64,000 nucleotides of DNA from Lachnospiraceae bacterium (GTDB lineage Bacteria; Bacillota; Clostridia; Lachnospirales; Lachnospiraceae): the NCBI GenBank assembly GCA_017620155.1, contig JAFZQY010000071.1:1-64000 (forward strand), written 5' to 3'. Below, piece after piece: positions 51,815 through 60,901 of the stretch (position 1 is the stretch's first letter; each line of letters begins with the position of its first letter). A program made the position numbers and the translations under genes. Under the pieces are notes generated by a model that saw only the letters and a list, made by a program, of their open reading frames with translations, did not search any database and was not told the origin of the DNA.

Positions 51815-53332
51815 ATGAGAGAGAGCGGTATTTTATTTCCGATATTTTCTATTCCGTCCCGGTTCGGGATCGGATGCTTTTCAAAAGAAGCATATGACTT
51901 CGTGGATTTTCTGGAAGGAGCGGGACAGGGCTTCTGGCAGATACTTCCGGTAGGCCCTACCGGATACGGTAATTCACCTTATCAGCCGTTTTCAGCTTTT
52001 GCAGGCAATCCCTATTTCATATCCCCGGAGAAACTTATTGAGGACGGACTTCTGACATGGGATGAATGTAACGCCGCAAACTTCGGAAGCGATGAGACGA
52101 AGGTTGATTACGGCGCAATGTATGAGAACCGTGACAGTCTGCTTAAACTTGCTTTTGACAGGTATAAGGAGAAGGCTTCAGCTGATCCGGAGTACAAGTC
52201 TTTTGTGAAGAAAGAGAAGGACTGGCTGGAGGATTATGCCCTCTTTACTGCGATCAAGAAAACTAAGGGCGGTGCTTCCTGGCTTGACTGGGAGGATGAT
52301 CTTAAGCTGAGAAAACCTGTCGCTCTTGAGAAGATCAAAAAGGAACTTAAAGAGGAGATCGACTTCGTATACTTCAAACAGTACATGTTTGATAAGCAGT
52401 GGAGAGCGCTTCGTAAGTATGCGAACGATAAGAATGTGAAGATCATAGGCGATCTGCCTTTCTATGTATCGCTTGACAGTGCGGACTGCTGGGCGCATCC
52501 CGAAGTCTTCCAGATGGATAAGAAACTGAATCCCAAGGTCGTGGCAGGCTGTGCTCCCGATGCTTTTTCCCGCACGGGACAGCTCTGGGGTAACCCGATC
52601 TATGACTGGAAGGGAATGGCCGGTTCGGGTTATGACTGGTGGGTACGAAGAATACAGAGAAATTATGAATTCTATGATGTGATCAGGATTGATCATTTCC
52701 ACGGATTCTGTGAATACTATGCTGTGCCTTACGGCGATAAGACCGCGGAGAAGGGCAAACTCTGCAAGGGCCCCGGCATGGATCTGTTCAGGGCGCTTGA
52801 AGCTAAGATCGGTGATCTTAAGATAATCGCCGAGGACCTCGGAAACAATACCCCCGAGAACGAGGCGCTTCTTAAGGAATCCGGTTTCCCCGGAATGAAA
52901 GTCCTTCAGTACGGGTTCACGAGCTGGGACAGCTACTATGTGAATCACAGGCATATCAATAACTGCGTGGTATATACCGGAACGCACGACAACACTCCCA
53001 CACGCGCCTGGGTTGAAGAGATAAATGACGGCGAGAGAGCTTTCTGCAGGAACTATATCAATTCCCTGAACTCCGATTACGGCCAGCTCGTATGGGATAT
53101 CATCAGAGAGGCATACAGATCCGTAGCCGATCTGTGCATCATACCGCTTCAGGATTATCTGTGTATGGGAAGAGAAGCCAGGCTCAATACACCCGGCACA
53201 TCTGACGGCAACTGGGAGTGGAGACTCAGGCCCAACTTCTTATCCGAAGATCTGAAAAAGAGCATACGCGGCCTCGCTGAACTATACAGCCGCATCCCCA
53301 AAGCACCTGAGAAGAAAAAGGAAAAGAAATGA
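51815..53332 (+). CDS. malQ: 4-alpha-glucanotransferase
   Basis: This 505-residue GH77 enzyme begins MRESGILFPIFSIPSRFGIG and has the GH77 active-site set (RIDHFHGFCEYYAVP, IAEDLGNNTPE, YTGTHDNTPT). It transfers alpha-1,4-glucan segments in maltodextrin use. The ATG at 51815 is ten bases after GGAG; the in-frame GTG at 51806 is too close. It shares an operon with the branching-enzyme-like protein and alpha-galactosidase. Confidence 0.95.
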   Translation: MRESGILFPIFSIPSRFGIGCFSKEAYDFVDFLEGAGQGFWQILPVGPTGYGNSPYQPFSAFAGNPYFISPEKLIEDGLLTWDECNAANFGSDETKVDYGAMYENRDSLLKLAFDRYKEKASADPEYKSFVKKEKDWLEDYALFTAIKKTKGGASWLDWEDDLKLRKPVALEKIKKELKEEIDFVYFKQYMFDKQWRALRKYANDKNVKIIGDLPFYVSLDSADCWAHPEVFQMDKKLNPKVVAGCAPDAFSRTGQLWGNPIYDWKGMAGSGYDWWVRRIQRNYEFYDVIRIDHFHGFCEYYAVPYGDKTAEKGKLCKGPGMDLFRALEAKIGDLKIIAEDLGNNTPENEALLKESGFPGMKVLQYGFTSWDSYYVNHRHINNCVVYTGTHDNTPTRAWVEEINDGERAFCRNYINSLNSDYGQLVWDIIREAYRSVADLCIIPLQDYLCMGREARLNTPGTSDGNWEWRLRPNFLSEDLKKSIRGLAELYSRIPKAPEKKKEKK

Positions 53333-55395
53333 TCAAAAGATATAATGAGACAGTTTTCGGCGATATCATCGTAACCTGGTGGACAGATGACGAGGACCGC
53401 ATTGGCATGACTATGACACCTTTATCCATGAAGGATAAGGGTGTTTTTAGTGCGGAAACAATAGAAAGCCTGGTTCAGCTTCACGCAAGAGGTGATCATC
53501 TGGCAAACGGTTACGGGAACGGTATTACATTGGCTACTACTTCCGCGACGGATAGGATGCATCTGGTCAGTCAGACTTCGGATGAGCGCTCGGTTACTAC
53601 GGTACTTGAGGATGATACGGGCAGAAGAGTTGAACACAGACTCATCGCGGATGAAGGATGTGAAGCTCTCAGGGCCAGTGTCTGTTTCGAAAACCGCGGA
53701 GATAAGCCGGTTACGCTTGATCTGCTATCGAGTCTGAATTTTGGCGGTATAACCCCTTTTACGGAGGGAGATGCATGCAACGAACTTCTCCTGCATCGCG
53801 CTTGCAGTTTCTGGAGCGGGGAAGGCAGGTTTAAGACTGAGACCATAGAGGAAGCCATGCTCGAGCGTTCCTGGACGGGTCATGCCCTTCGCATAGTTAA
53901 ATTCGGTCAGGTGGGGTCAATGCCTGTAAGAGGATATTTTCCCTATGCTGCAATCGAGGATAAGGCAAATGACGTGACCTGGGCCATTCAGCTTGCCTGT
54001 CCGTCATCCTGGCAGATAGAAATACGCCGCAAGGACGACAAACTTAACATGATGGCTTCTCTGGCCGATGAGGATTTCGGTCATTGGGCTAAGACCATAG
54101 CACCCGGTGAGAGTTTCGTTACGCCTGAAGCATATGTAACAGTCGGATGTGGCGGAGTGGATGCGGTCAGTCAGAGGCTGTTGTCCATACATAGAAAGAA
54201 CATGCCTCATCCCGATGCCGATCTTCCTGTACTTTTCAACGAATACTGCACGACCTGGGGAGAACCGTCTCATAAGAATCTGGAAAAAATAGCCGACCAT
54301 CTTAAGGGACACGGTATAGATTATCTGGTGATCGATGCGGGATGGTACGGAGGACGGGAAGGCTGCGTATGGTATAACTGCGGCGGAGACTGGATTCCCG
54401 ATGAGAAAACTCTTTTCCCGGACGGGCTAAAGGCTACGGCTGAAATGATTCATTCAAAAGGCATGGTACCGGGCTTGTGGTTTGAACCCGAAACCTGCGC
54501 CGAGGATTCGGAAATATTCAAGAAAGAGGATATGCTCCTTAAAAGGAACGGCTGCGTCATAGATACCGACAACAGGCACTTCCTTGATCTGAGAAAAGAA
54601 GAGGTTCGCACTTATCTGGATGAGCGCGTCACAGGACTGCTCAAAAAGTGCGGTTTCGGTTATGTGAAGATAGATTACAACGATTGTATCGGTGTCGGAT
54701 GCGATGACGAGGACAGCCTGGGAGAAGGCCTTCGTGCGAATATGCAGGAGACACTTGCTTTCTTCAGGAGAATGCGTGAAAATATCCCGGATCTTATTAT
54801 CGAAAACTGTGCTTCCGGCGGTCACAGACTCGAGCCGTCTCTTATGGCGGTTTCAGATATGGCTTCTTTTTCGGATGCGCATGAGTGTCTTGAGATTCCG
54901 ATCATAGCGGCGTCGCTTCATCGTCTTATATTGCCTGCGCAGTCGCAGATATGGGCGGTACTGCGTGCTAAGGACGATTTACGCAGGATCAATTATTCGA
55001 TCGTAAATACTTTCCTGGGCGTGATGTGCCTGTCCGGTGATATATATGACTTAAATGACGAACAGTGGAAGAAGGTTGATGAAGGAATTGAGTTTTATCG
55101 TATGATAAGACATCTGATCCGTGACGGTATATCCGAATTCCACGGAAATGTTTCCGCCAGCTGGCGTCATCCGGAAGGCTGGCAGGCAATATGCCGCCAC
55201 TATGCGGGTGAAACGCTGAGCGTTATTCATACTTTTGGAGGGGAGCATCCCGATAAGATCACTCTGCCTGTCAGAGGCAGTCAGATCCGCAGCATCATGT
55301 GCAGCGAAGAAAACCGCGTGACATTGGAAGACGGCCTTCTGACAGTAGAGTTAAAAGTACCTTTTGAGGCTGTTGCTGTATATACAGCCGGTTAG
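53329..55395 (+). CDS. Alpha-galactosidase (GH36)
   Basis: This 688-residue enzyme shows a GH36 barrel: DAGWYGG, LWFEPE, YVKIDYNDC (nucleophile Asp near 449), ENCASGGHRLE and FSDAHE (acid/base Asp near 515). It has no signal peptide, so it acts on galactosides inside the cell. It overlaps malQ by four bases. Confidence 0.94.
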   Translation: MIKRYNETVFGDIIVTWWTDDEDRIGMTMTPLSMKDKGVFSAETIESLVQLHARGDHLANGYGNGITLATTSATDRMHLVSQTSDERSVTTVLEDDTGRRVEHRLIADEGCEALRASVCFENRGDKPVTLDLLSSLNFGGITPFTEGDACNELLLHRACSFWSGEGRFKTETIEEAMLERSWTGHALRIVKFGQVGSMPVRGYFPYAAIEDKANDVTWAIQLACPSSWQIEIRRKDDKLNMMASLADEDFGHWAKTIAPGESFVTPEAYVTVGCGGVDAVSQRLLSIHRKNMPHPDADLPVLFNEYCTTWGEPSHKNLEKIADHLKGHGIDYLVIDAGWYGGREGCVWYNCGGDWIPDEKTLFPDGLKATAEMIHSKGMVPGLWFEPETCAEDSEIFKKEDMLLKRNGCVIDTDNRHFLDLRKEEVRTYLDERVTGLLKKCGFGYVKIDYNDCIGVGCDDEDSLGEGLRANMQETLAFFRRMRENIPDLIIENCASGGHRLEPSLMAVSDMASFSDAHECLEIPIIAASLHRLILPAQSQIWAVLRAKDDLRRINYSIVNTFLGVMCLSGDIYDLNDEQWKKVDEGIEFYRMIRHLIRDGISEFHGNVSASWRHPEGWQAICRHYAGETLSVIHTFGGEHPDKITLPVRGSQIRSIMCSEENRVTLEDGLLTVELKVPFEAVAVYTAG

Positions 55396-55408
55396 AGCAT
55401 TATAAGAA

Positions 55409-56254
55409 TTATTTAAAGAAGATCTGGAGGGCATGGTAGAGATGTAACTGCCATGCCTTCATATCATGTACACCGCCGGGTATTATATAGAAATCATAGT
55501 TTTCCCCCGGTTTGATCTGCGGGCAGAGCGGAAGAGTCTTTTTCATGACTTCGGTCTGATCGGCGTAAGCGATGTCTTTGTCTCCGTTTGCACAGAACAT
55601 GTACTTTAATTCCAGTCCTTTTTCATATCCTGACTTTAAGGTCTCGCATATGCGGCGTACGTCTTCGTCATGATCGCCTTTAGGGCCGCTGCATCCCGAG
55701 AAAGGTCCGTACCATGCAAAGAGATCATAGTTGTTATAGAAGGCTGCACGGTATGTTGTCATGGAACCGAGAGAGAGTCCGGCAAAAGCTCTGTGATCCC
55801 TGGTCTTTATCAGGTTTTCTTCGGAGACGTCCTTTTCGGCGTAGGTGGAGTACTTCGTCTCGACAGCGGGGATCAGATCATTTCTTAACTCGAATCTGAA
55901 GTGCTCGGTCACATACTCTGCTTTATCTTCGGGAGTTCCGCGATAGTAGGTAGGCGTTACGATGATGCAGGGCTTACCCAATCCTTTTGCAAAAAAGTTA
56001 TCAAGAATGGTCACTGTATCGGGGAAAGTCTTGAACCACCAGTCCTCGTTAACTCCGCCGCCGTGAAGAAGATAGAGGATATCGTATTTCTCAGCGGGAT
56101 CGTATCCGTAGGGAAGATAGACCCACGCACCCTTCTTCAGGGGTTTGCTGTCGCCCTCATCATAAGTGAAAGTATCATACTCGAATCTTTCGACCTGTCC
56201 TTTCTGCGCACATTCCTTAAGCATTTCTTCAGGCATTTCATATACATATTCCAT
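55409..56254 (-). CDS. CE1-type esterase (alpha/beta hydrolase)
   Basis: This 281-residue protein has the esterase-D/CE1 features YDILYLLHGGGVNEDWW, the nucleophile elbow GLSLGS (S161) and a C-terminal His in GGVHDMKAW. Such enzymes remove acetyl or feruloyl groups from polysaccharides or act as cellulosome-linked esterases. There is no signal peptide, so it probably acts on imported oligosaccharides. It is convergent with the alpha-galactosidase gene. Confidence 0.9.
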   Translation of the reverse strand: MEYVYEMPEEMLKECAQKGQVERFEYDTFTYDEGDSKPLKKGAWVYLPYGYDPAEKYDILYLLHGGGVNEDWWFKTFPDTVTILDNFFAKGLGKPCIIVTPTYYRGTPEDKAEYVTEHFRFELRNDLIPAVETKYSTYAEKDVSEENLIKTRDHRAFAGLSLGSMTTYRAAFYNNYDLFAWYGPFSGCSGPKGDHDEDVRRICETLKSGYEKGLELKYMFCANGDKDIAYADQTEVMKKTLPLCPQIKPGENYDFYIIPGGVHDMKAWQLHLYHALQIFFK

Positions 56255-56473
56255 AAGCAGTCCTCCTGTTTTTGATATATCCCTTTTGTTTAATCATACA
56301 CGGCATTACATGCTCGTTCAATCGCGGGCGGATTTATTTCGCGGATACGGGGGAAATAGGACAGTCTATTACGCATGCATGAACATTTATCTTATGGGCC
56401 GCAGGGATTATTCTATATGTAACAACCGAAGTTATAGTCCCTCCGGCGGGAAAACCGGGGAAAGGAATAAATC

Positions 56474-56698
56474 ATGTTGACACTTATCTTTTCAATCATT
56501 CTTTTTTGGGCAGTTTGGAAAATAGCAGTCCTGGGAATCAGATTTACATGGGGAATATTCAAATTCATCTTCTCGGTAGTTCTGTTCCCGCTCGTACTTA
56601 TCGGAATATTCGTAGCAGGACTTGCTTACATAGCCATACCGGTAGCGATCATCGTAGGAATTATAGCACTGATCACCGGCAAAACGGCAGCAGTATAA
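56474..56698 (+). CDS. Small two-to-three-helix membrane protein
   Basis: This 74-residue protein is almost entirely hydrophobic, with a tryptophan-rich start and a GKTAAV end. GGAAAGGAATAAATC precedes the ATG, and a terminator follows directly, so it is a single-gene unit. Function unknown. Confidence 0.75.
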   Translation: MLTLIFSIILFWAVWKIAVLGIRFTWGIFKFIFSVVLFPLVLIGIFVAGLAYIAIPVAIIVGIIALITGKTAAV

Positions 56699-56749
56699 AT
56701 CAGGACTCACCTCCTATTTTGCATAGTTCTCCTTTCTCCAGACAGAAGG

Positions 56750-56786
56750 CTCCTTTGACTAAAATAGTCAGAGGAGTCTTTCTTTT
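56750..56786 (+). terminator. Terminator after the small membrane protein
   Basis: CTCCTTTGACTA (56750-56761) and TAGTCAGAGGAG (56765-56776) form a 12-bp stem with one G-U and a 3-base loop, followed by TCTTTCTTTT. Confidence 0.92.
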
Positions 56787-56838
56787 ATCTGATATTGTGG
56801 TATCCTAAAAATATCAGACGAAAGGGGAGGAGAGGCCT

Positions 56839-58572
56839 ATGGATAGAGCAAAAGACCAGAAACGAAGAACCATCGAAGAAACCCTGAACCGCCTTTACCT
56901 GATAAAGAAGAGTGCTCCAAAAGCAGGATATTGGGCTCTCTTGATCATATATCTGGCTACTTCCGCCGCGACCAGCGCAACTGCTTCATCGGCGACTGAG
57001 GTTACGGTTGCGGGTTATACTGTGCCGATCTATATTTTTGCCGGTGTTCTTTCTTCTCTGGCCAATATCTGTATCATCCTTATGGCCGTATTCTATGATA
57101 CTCTCGGCGTTATCACTTCTCTGGTCCTGATCGCGATCCAGCTTCCGATGATCATATCCGGAATCGTGGTCAGGCACAATATCACGAGTCTGCCCGGAGT
57201 CTTCGGAGATGTTCTGGCGATCATTGCCGTATTATTCATATATTTCAACAACAGAAAAATGTCGGAATACCAGAGAGTTTTGCGTGATCAGGCAGTCACT
57301 GATATGCTTACCGGTCTTCCCAACTGGTTTGCATGTACCGAACTGATCGATGAACTGGTCCGTCGTGAAGAAAGATTCGCCGTATGCTCCATAGATTTTA
57401 ACGGCTTCAAGAGCATAAATGATTCCATGGGCTTCGAAGCCGGCAACAGAGTCCTGATCGAGATCTCGAATAAGTGGAAGTCAATCGCAGACAGCGGCGA
57501 TTCGGGGACTATGGATTTTATCTCCAGACTTAACGGAGATGAGTTTTCGCTGGTCATCCGCGAATTTGAATCCGAAGAAGAGGTCCTTCATACTATCAGA
57601 AAGTATGATGCGGCCGTAAACGAAACGATCGACGCCATGGGGTATGATTTCTATCTGTCTGCCAGTTTCGGGTACGCCATATATCCGGATGATGCGCAGG
57701 ATATGGATTCCGTAATATCGTATTCCGATATCGCGATGCACGAGATCAAACGTGCAAACAGCGGAGAGCATATCGAGAAGTTTACTCCGGAGATTCTGAA
57801 AAAAGAACATACTTTTGAAATGGAGATGAAACTCAGAGCTGCGATAGATGATGACCGCGTGTTCTTCATGCTGCAACCGCAGTATGATATGACGCATAAA
57901 CTGCGTGGGTTTGAAGCCCTGGCGCGTATCCGCAACGAAGCAGGAGAAATAATCCCTCCGGGCCTGTTCATACCGGTAGCGGAGAAGGTCGGTCTGATCG
58001 ACAAGATCGATTCCATAGTATTCAGGAAGTCGGCGGCTTTTGTCGGTGATCTGATCAAAAGGTATGATCTGGATGTAACCTTAAGCATCAATATTTCCGT
58101 GAGACATCTGATGAAGAAAGATTTCCTTGATGATATGAGAAAGCAGCTTGAAGAAAGCGGTCTGCCTTCCGGCCATCTGGAAGTAGAGATCACGGAATCC
58201 GTAATGATCGAATCTCTTGAGAAAGCGATGGGATATATTCACGAACTACGCAATATGGGAGTGCAGATCGCAATAGATGATTTCGGTACCGGATATTCAT
58301 CGCTCAGTTATCTTAACAGTATTCCCGCCAATCTGCTCAAGATCGACAAGACTTTCATTGACGGAGTGAGCAGCAGTGATAAAGCCAAGCAATACGTCGC
58401 TGCAATAATTTCACTGGGGCATATCATGGGCTATGAAGTCATTTCTGAAGGTGTCGAGGAAGATGATCAGTTAGAAATATTGAGGGAGATCGGCTGTGAC
58501 TACATCCAGGGATTCATCTGGGGAAAACCTCTGCCGACGGAAGAAGTCGAAAAACTTGTGTCGGAAGGGTGA
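56839..58572 (+). CDS. Membrane GGDEF-EAL protein, probable c-di-GMP phosphodiesterase
   Basis: This 577-residue protein has about five N-terminal membrane segments (residues 30-130), a degenerate GGDEF domain (RLNGDEF, first Gly replaced by Asn), and an EAL domain with GFEALARI (about 357), NISVRHL, EITES, DDFGTGYSSLSYL, KIDKTFIDG and SEGVE intact. It is expected to hydrolyse c-di-GMP and may oppose the cyclase at 6364-8073. It lies six bases before the methyltransferase gene. Confidence 0.93.
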   Translation: MDRAKDQKRRTIEETLNRLYLIKKSAPKAGYWALLIIYLATSAATSATASSATEVTVAGYTVPIYIFAGVLSSLANICIILMAVFYDTLGVITSLVLIAIQLPMIISGIVVRHNITSLPGVFGDVLAIIAVLFIYFNNRKMSEYQRVLRDQAVTDMLTGLPNWFACTELIDELVRREERFAVCSIDFNGFKSINDSMGFEAGNRVLIEISNKWKSIADSGDSGTMDFISRLNGDEFSLVIREFESEEEVLHTIRKYDAAVNETIDAMGYDFYLSASFGYAIYPDDAQDMDSVISYSDIAMHEIKRANSGEHIEKFTPEILKKEHTFEMEMKLRAAIDDDRVFFMLQPQYDMTHKLRGFEALARIRNEAGEIIPPGLFIPVAEKVGLIDKIDSIVFRKSAAFVGDLIKRYDLDVTLSINISVRHLMKKDFLDDMRKQLEESGLPSGHLEVEITESVMIESLEKAMGYIHELRNMGVQIAIDDFGTGYSSLSYLNSIPANLLKIDKTFIDGVSSSDKAKQYVAAIISLGHIMGYEVISEGVEEDDQLEILREIGCDYIQGFIWGKPLPTEEVEKLVSEG

Positions 58573-58578
58573 TCTTAA

Positions 58579-59400
58579 GTGCAGATATATGTCACTGATC
58601 TGAGCATTCCGGAATTATCGATATATCATTCTCTGTCCGAAAACCGGCTTCGCAGATATTTCGAGCCGGAACCGGGCATCTTTATATGCGAGAGCTCCAA
58701 GGTTATCCGTAGAGCGCTCGATGCAGGATACGAACCGCTTTCCATACTGACTTCAATTACAGATCCTGATGAAGAAGCAGAGTATGTTTTCAGTCGGTGC
58801 CCGGATATTCCGGTTTATACGGCTGAGGAGAACATACTGAAAGATATTACGGGCTTTTCTCTAACTGAGGGGATCCTGTGTGCAATGCGCAGGAGAGCTC
58901 TTCCGAATGTCGGAGAAATACTGTCAGGCAAAAGGTATGTTGCCGTACTTGAGGATGTAGAGAACCCGACGAATGTAGGGGCGATATTCAGATCGGCAGC
59001 CGCACTCGGGGTAGAAGCGGTCATACTGACTCACGGATGTGCCGATCCGCTGTACCGCAGAGCCGCACGCGTGAGCATGGGAACGGTATTTCAGATTCCA
59101 TGGACTTTTATGGGGAAGGATTACGACACGGCGCAGATCCTTAAGGATGGAGGTTATACGACCGTAGCGATGGCGCTTTCGCCGGAGGCGGTTTCCGTGA
59201 ATGATCCGAAGATCAAAGCTGCGGATAAACTTGCAGTGATACTCGGAAACGAATGCTACGGACTAAAAGAGGACACTATATCAGGGAGTGATATCGTTGC
59301 AATGATCCCGATGAAACACGGAGTGGATTCTCTTAATGTGGCGGCTGCCAGCGCTGTTGTTTTCTGGGAGTTGTCCGTCGGGAAGAGGAGTGAAGATTAA
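58579..59400 (+). CDS. TrmH/SpoU-family RNA methyltransferase
   Basis: This 273-residue protein has the SPOUT knot motifs NPTNVGAIFRSAAALGVEAVIL, LAVILGNECYGLKEDTI and IPMKHGVDSLNVAAASAVVFWEL. It methylates a 2'-O-ribose in rRNA or tRNA. The start is GTG at 58579, seven bases after the GGDEF-EAL stop; AAGGGTGA is upstream. Its stop overlaps the next gene start. Confidence 0.92.
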   Translation: MQIYVTDLSIPELSIYHSLSENRLRRYFEPEPGIFICESSKVIRRALDAGYEPLSILTSITDPDEEAEYVFSRCPDIPVYTAEENILKDITGFSLTEGILCAMRRRALPNVGEILSGKRYVAVLEDVENPTNVGAIFRSAAALGVEAVILTHGCADPLYRRAARVSMGTVFQIPWTFMGKDYDTAQILKDGGYTTVAMALSPEAVSVNDPKIKAADKLAVILGNECYGLKEDTISGSDIVAMIPMKHGVDSLNVAAASAVVFWELSVGKRSED

Positions 59401-60020
59401 TGAGTCTGAACAGATCAAGGCTGATAATGAATATAGTGATCGTGGTACTGGTCATAGTCGGAGTGATCGTAATGATCAATTCGAAGGCCAGCGCAACGGG
59501 ACTTACTGAAACCGGATGGGCCAATCTGAAATTCTACACGGTCCTGTCCAATATATTTGCCGGGGTAGTAGCCCTGGTTCAGATCATAATGGATCTGACC
59601 GGACGCAGATATCTGAAAGTGCTTAAGCTTACGGCGACTGCGGCTGTCACACTTACCTTTCTGGTTGTAGCGGGATTCTTCGGTCCTCTGTACGGATGGC
59701 TTAAACTGTATAAAGGATCAAACCTGTTTTTTCATCTGATAGTTCCGGTGCTGTGTGTGATCGAGTTTATCTTCTCGGGAGATGATACAGAGATCGGCTT
59801 ACGGCATTGTGTCATCGCGTCGCTGTCCACAGTCGTATACGGACTTGCCTATCTTATAAACATCCTTATAAACGGAAAAGGAATCTGGCCGAAGTCAAAT
59901 GACTGGTACGGATTCCTTAACTGGGGATTCGGTATGGGGATGGTCATATTTGCAGGAATAATCGCAGTTAATTTCGGAGTTGCGTGCGCCCTTCGGAAAC
60001 TGAGAAGGAAGAAAGGATAG
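59400..60020 (+). CDS. Pr6Pr/FAR-17a-like membrane protein
   Basis: This 206-residue protein has six hydrophobic segments, with FYTVLSNIFAGVVALVQI and LFFHLIVPVLCVIEFIF as in the Pr6Pr family. It overlaps the methyltransferase stop by one base (TAATG). Function unknown. Confidence 0.82.
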   Translation: MSLNRSRLIMNIVIVVLVIVGVIVMINSKASATGLTETGWANLKFYTVLSNIFAGVVALVQIIMDLTGRRYLKVLKLTATAAVTLTFLVVAGFFGPLYGWLKLYKGSNLFFHLIVPVLCVIEFIFSGDDTEIGLRHCVIASLSTVVYGLAYLINILINGKGIWPKSNDWYGFLNWGFGMGMVIFAGIIAVNFGVACALRKLRRKKG

Positions 60021-60023
60021 CCT

Positions 60024-60143
60024 TCAGTTTTCGGGTTTTGCTATTCCGCAGTCCGAGCAATATTTTCCCGTATTTTTCTGTCCGCATCCGCTCAATCCTA
60101 TGATCATAAGAACTCCTATTATATAAACGATAATTTTTTTCAT
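60024..60143 (-). CDS. 39-residue lipoprotein with zinc-ribbon-like motif
   Basis: This short frame encodes a signal peptide (MKKIIVYIIGVLMIIG) with lipobox LSGC (Cys20), then a mature tail of 20 residues including CSDCG. AGGTAGGCAAAA precedes the ATG. The lipobox, charged start and ribosome binding site support a real gene although it is very short. A single CxxC pair in such a small tail suggests a half zinc ribbon or a redox-active pair. It is convergent with the Pr6Pr-like gene. Confidence 0.72.
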   Translation of the reverse strand: MKKIIVYIIGVLMIIGLSGCGQKNTGKYCSDCGIAKPEN

Positions 60144-60445
60144 TTTTGCCTACCTATAAGCCCTACCGTTATCCGCCCGATCGCACCGATGATCGTGATG
60201 AGTAACCCGGTTTTAATACAATAAACTCTTTATCATTCCGTATCCTCCGGGATACGGGCTTGAAGCGCCGGTAGCTGGGCAATTTATGACCTGGGAGACA
60301 TTTTTCTCTCCATAAGTCATACTTTGCCCGTAAGGGGGAAATATCGTAAAATAGATAAAGCGTTGCTCGGTGGAGAAGCGAGTGAGCAAACAAACGCGAC
60401 GAATAGAGTGGGAAAAGATAAGCAGCGGATAAGCATTTGAGGATA
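60144..60445. other. Non-coding interval with nested inverted repeats
   Basis: There is no convincing long gene in this 302-base interval between divergent genes. It contains a perfect 8-bp hairpin (60238-60245 with 60250-60257, loop TCCG) and a long nested stem between about 60275 and 60330 (GGGCAA with TTGCCC, TATGAC with GTCATA, and an inner GGAGA/TCTCC). A plus-strand promoter candidate, TTGCCC-N17-TAAAAT (60324-60352), lies near the end. The structures could be a leader for the small lipoprotein (minus strand) or a regulator of the plus-strand gene. I cannot match it to a known riboswitch. Confidence 0.5.
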
Positions 60446-60901
60446 ATGACCGAAGGAAGAGTGAAAAAGATATATAAATGGGAACCCTGGTTCTTTATAT
60501 TCTTCGGCCTGTTCCACTTGCACAGGATATGGGCTCTGATCGACAGGGAATCCTATGCTTCATTCTGGCTTGGGATCATGAACTGCAAAGGCCTCACATA
60601 TTTCCTGATGATGGGGCTGCTGTCCGTGCTGTGCATCCTCGGAATAGTCACGTTCCTGCTCGAGAGGGGAAGAAACTTCTGGTGGAGGCTAATCTATCTT
60701 TGCGGCGGAGCGTATCTGCTATTCGACCTGTTTGCCATTGCGACCGGTCTGGAATTCTGGAAGAAACTGCTTGATAAGATGTTTGATACGCAGTCCGCTT
60801 ACTGGAATCTCATCTGGGGATTCTTCATCCTGCTTGGCGGACTGGTGACAGCGCTGGGGATCATTTTGCTGAGGAAGACTAAGAATGAAAACGATATATA
60901 A
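60446..60901 (+). CDS. Four-helix membrane protein, function unknown
   Basis: This protein of about 151 residues has four hydrophobic segments (WFFIFFGLFHLHRIW, YFLMMGLLSVLCILGIVTFLL, and two more) and ends KNENDI. The start is uncertain: ATG at 60446 has GAGG three bases away; a GTG at 60461 is also possible. It overlaps the hydrolase gene by 17 bases. Confidence 0.72.
   Translation: MTEGRVKKIYKWEPWFFIFFGLFHLHRIWALIDRESYASFWLGIMNCKGLTYFLMMGLLSVLCILGIVTFLLERGRNFWWRLIYLCGGAYLLFDLFAIATGLEFWKKLLDKMFDTQSAYWNLIWGFFILLGGLVTALGIILLRKTKNENDI

Noticed and set aside
52178..52987. A 269-codon minus-strand frame inside malQ
   Set aside because: Antisense to all GH77 motifs; no ribosome site and no recognisable domains.
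60140..60217. A 25-codon ATT-initiated hydrophobic frame overlapping the small lipoprotein gene
   Set aside because: The start codon is rare and the ribosome site weak; mentioned in the findings but not called as a gene.
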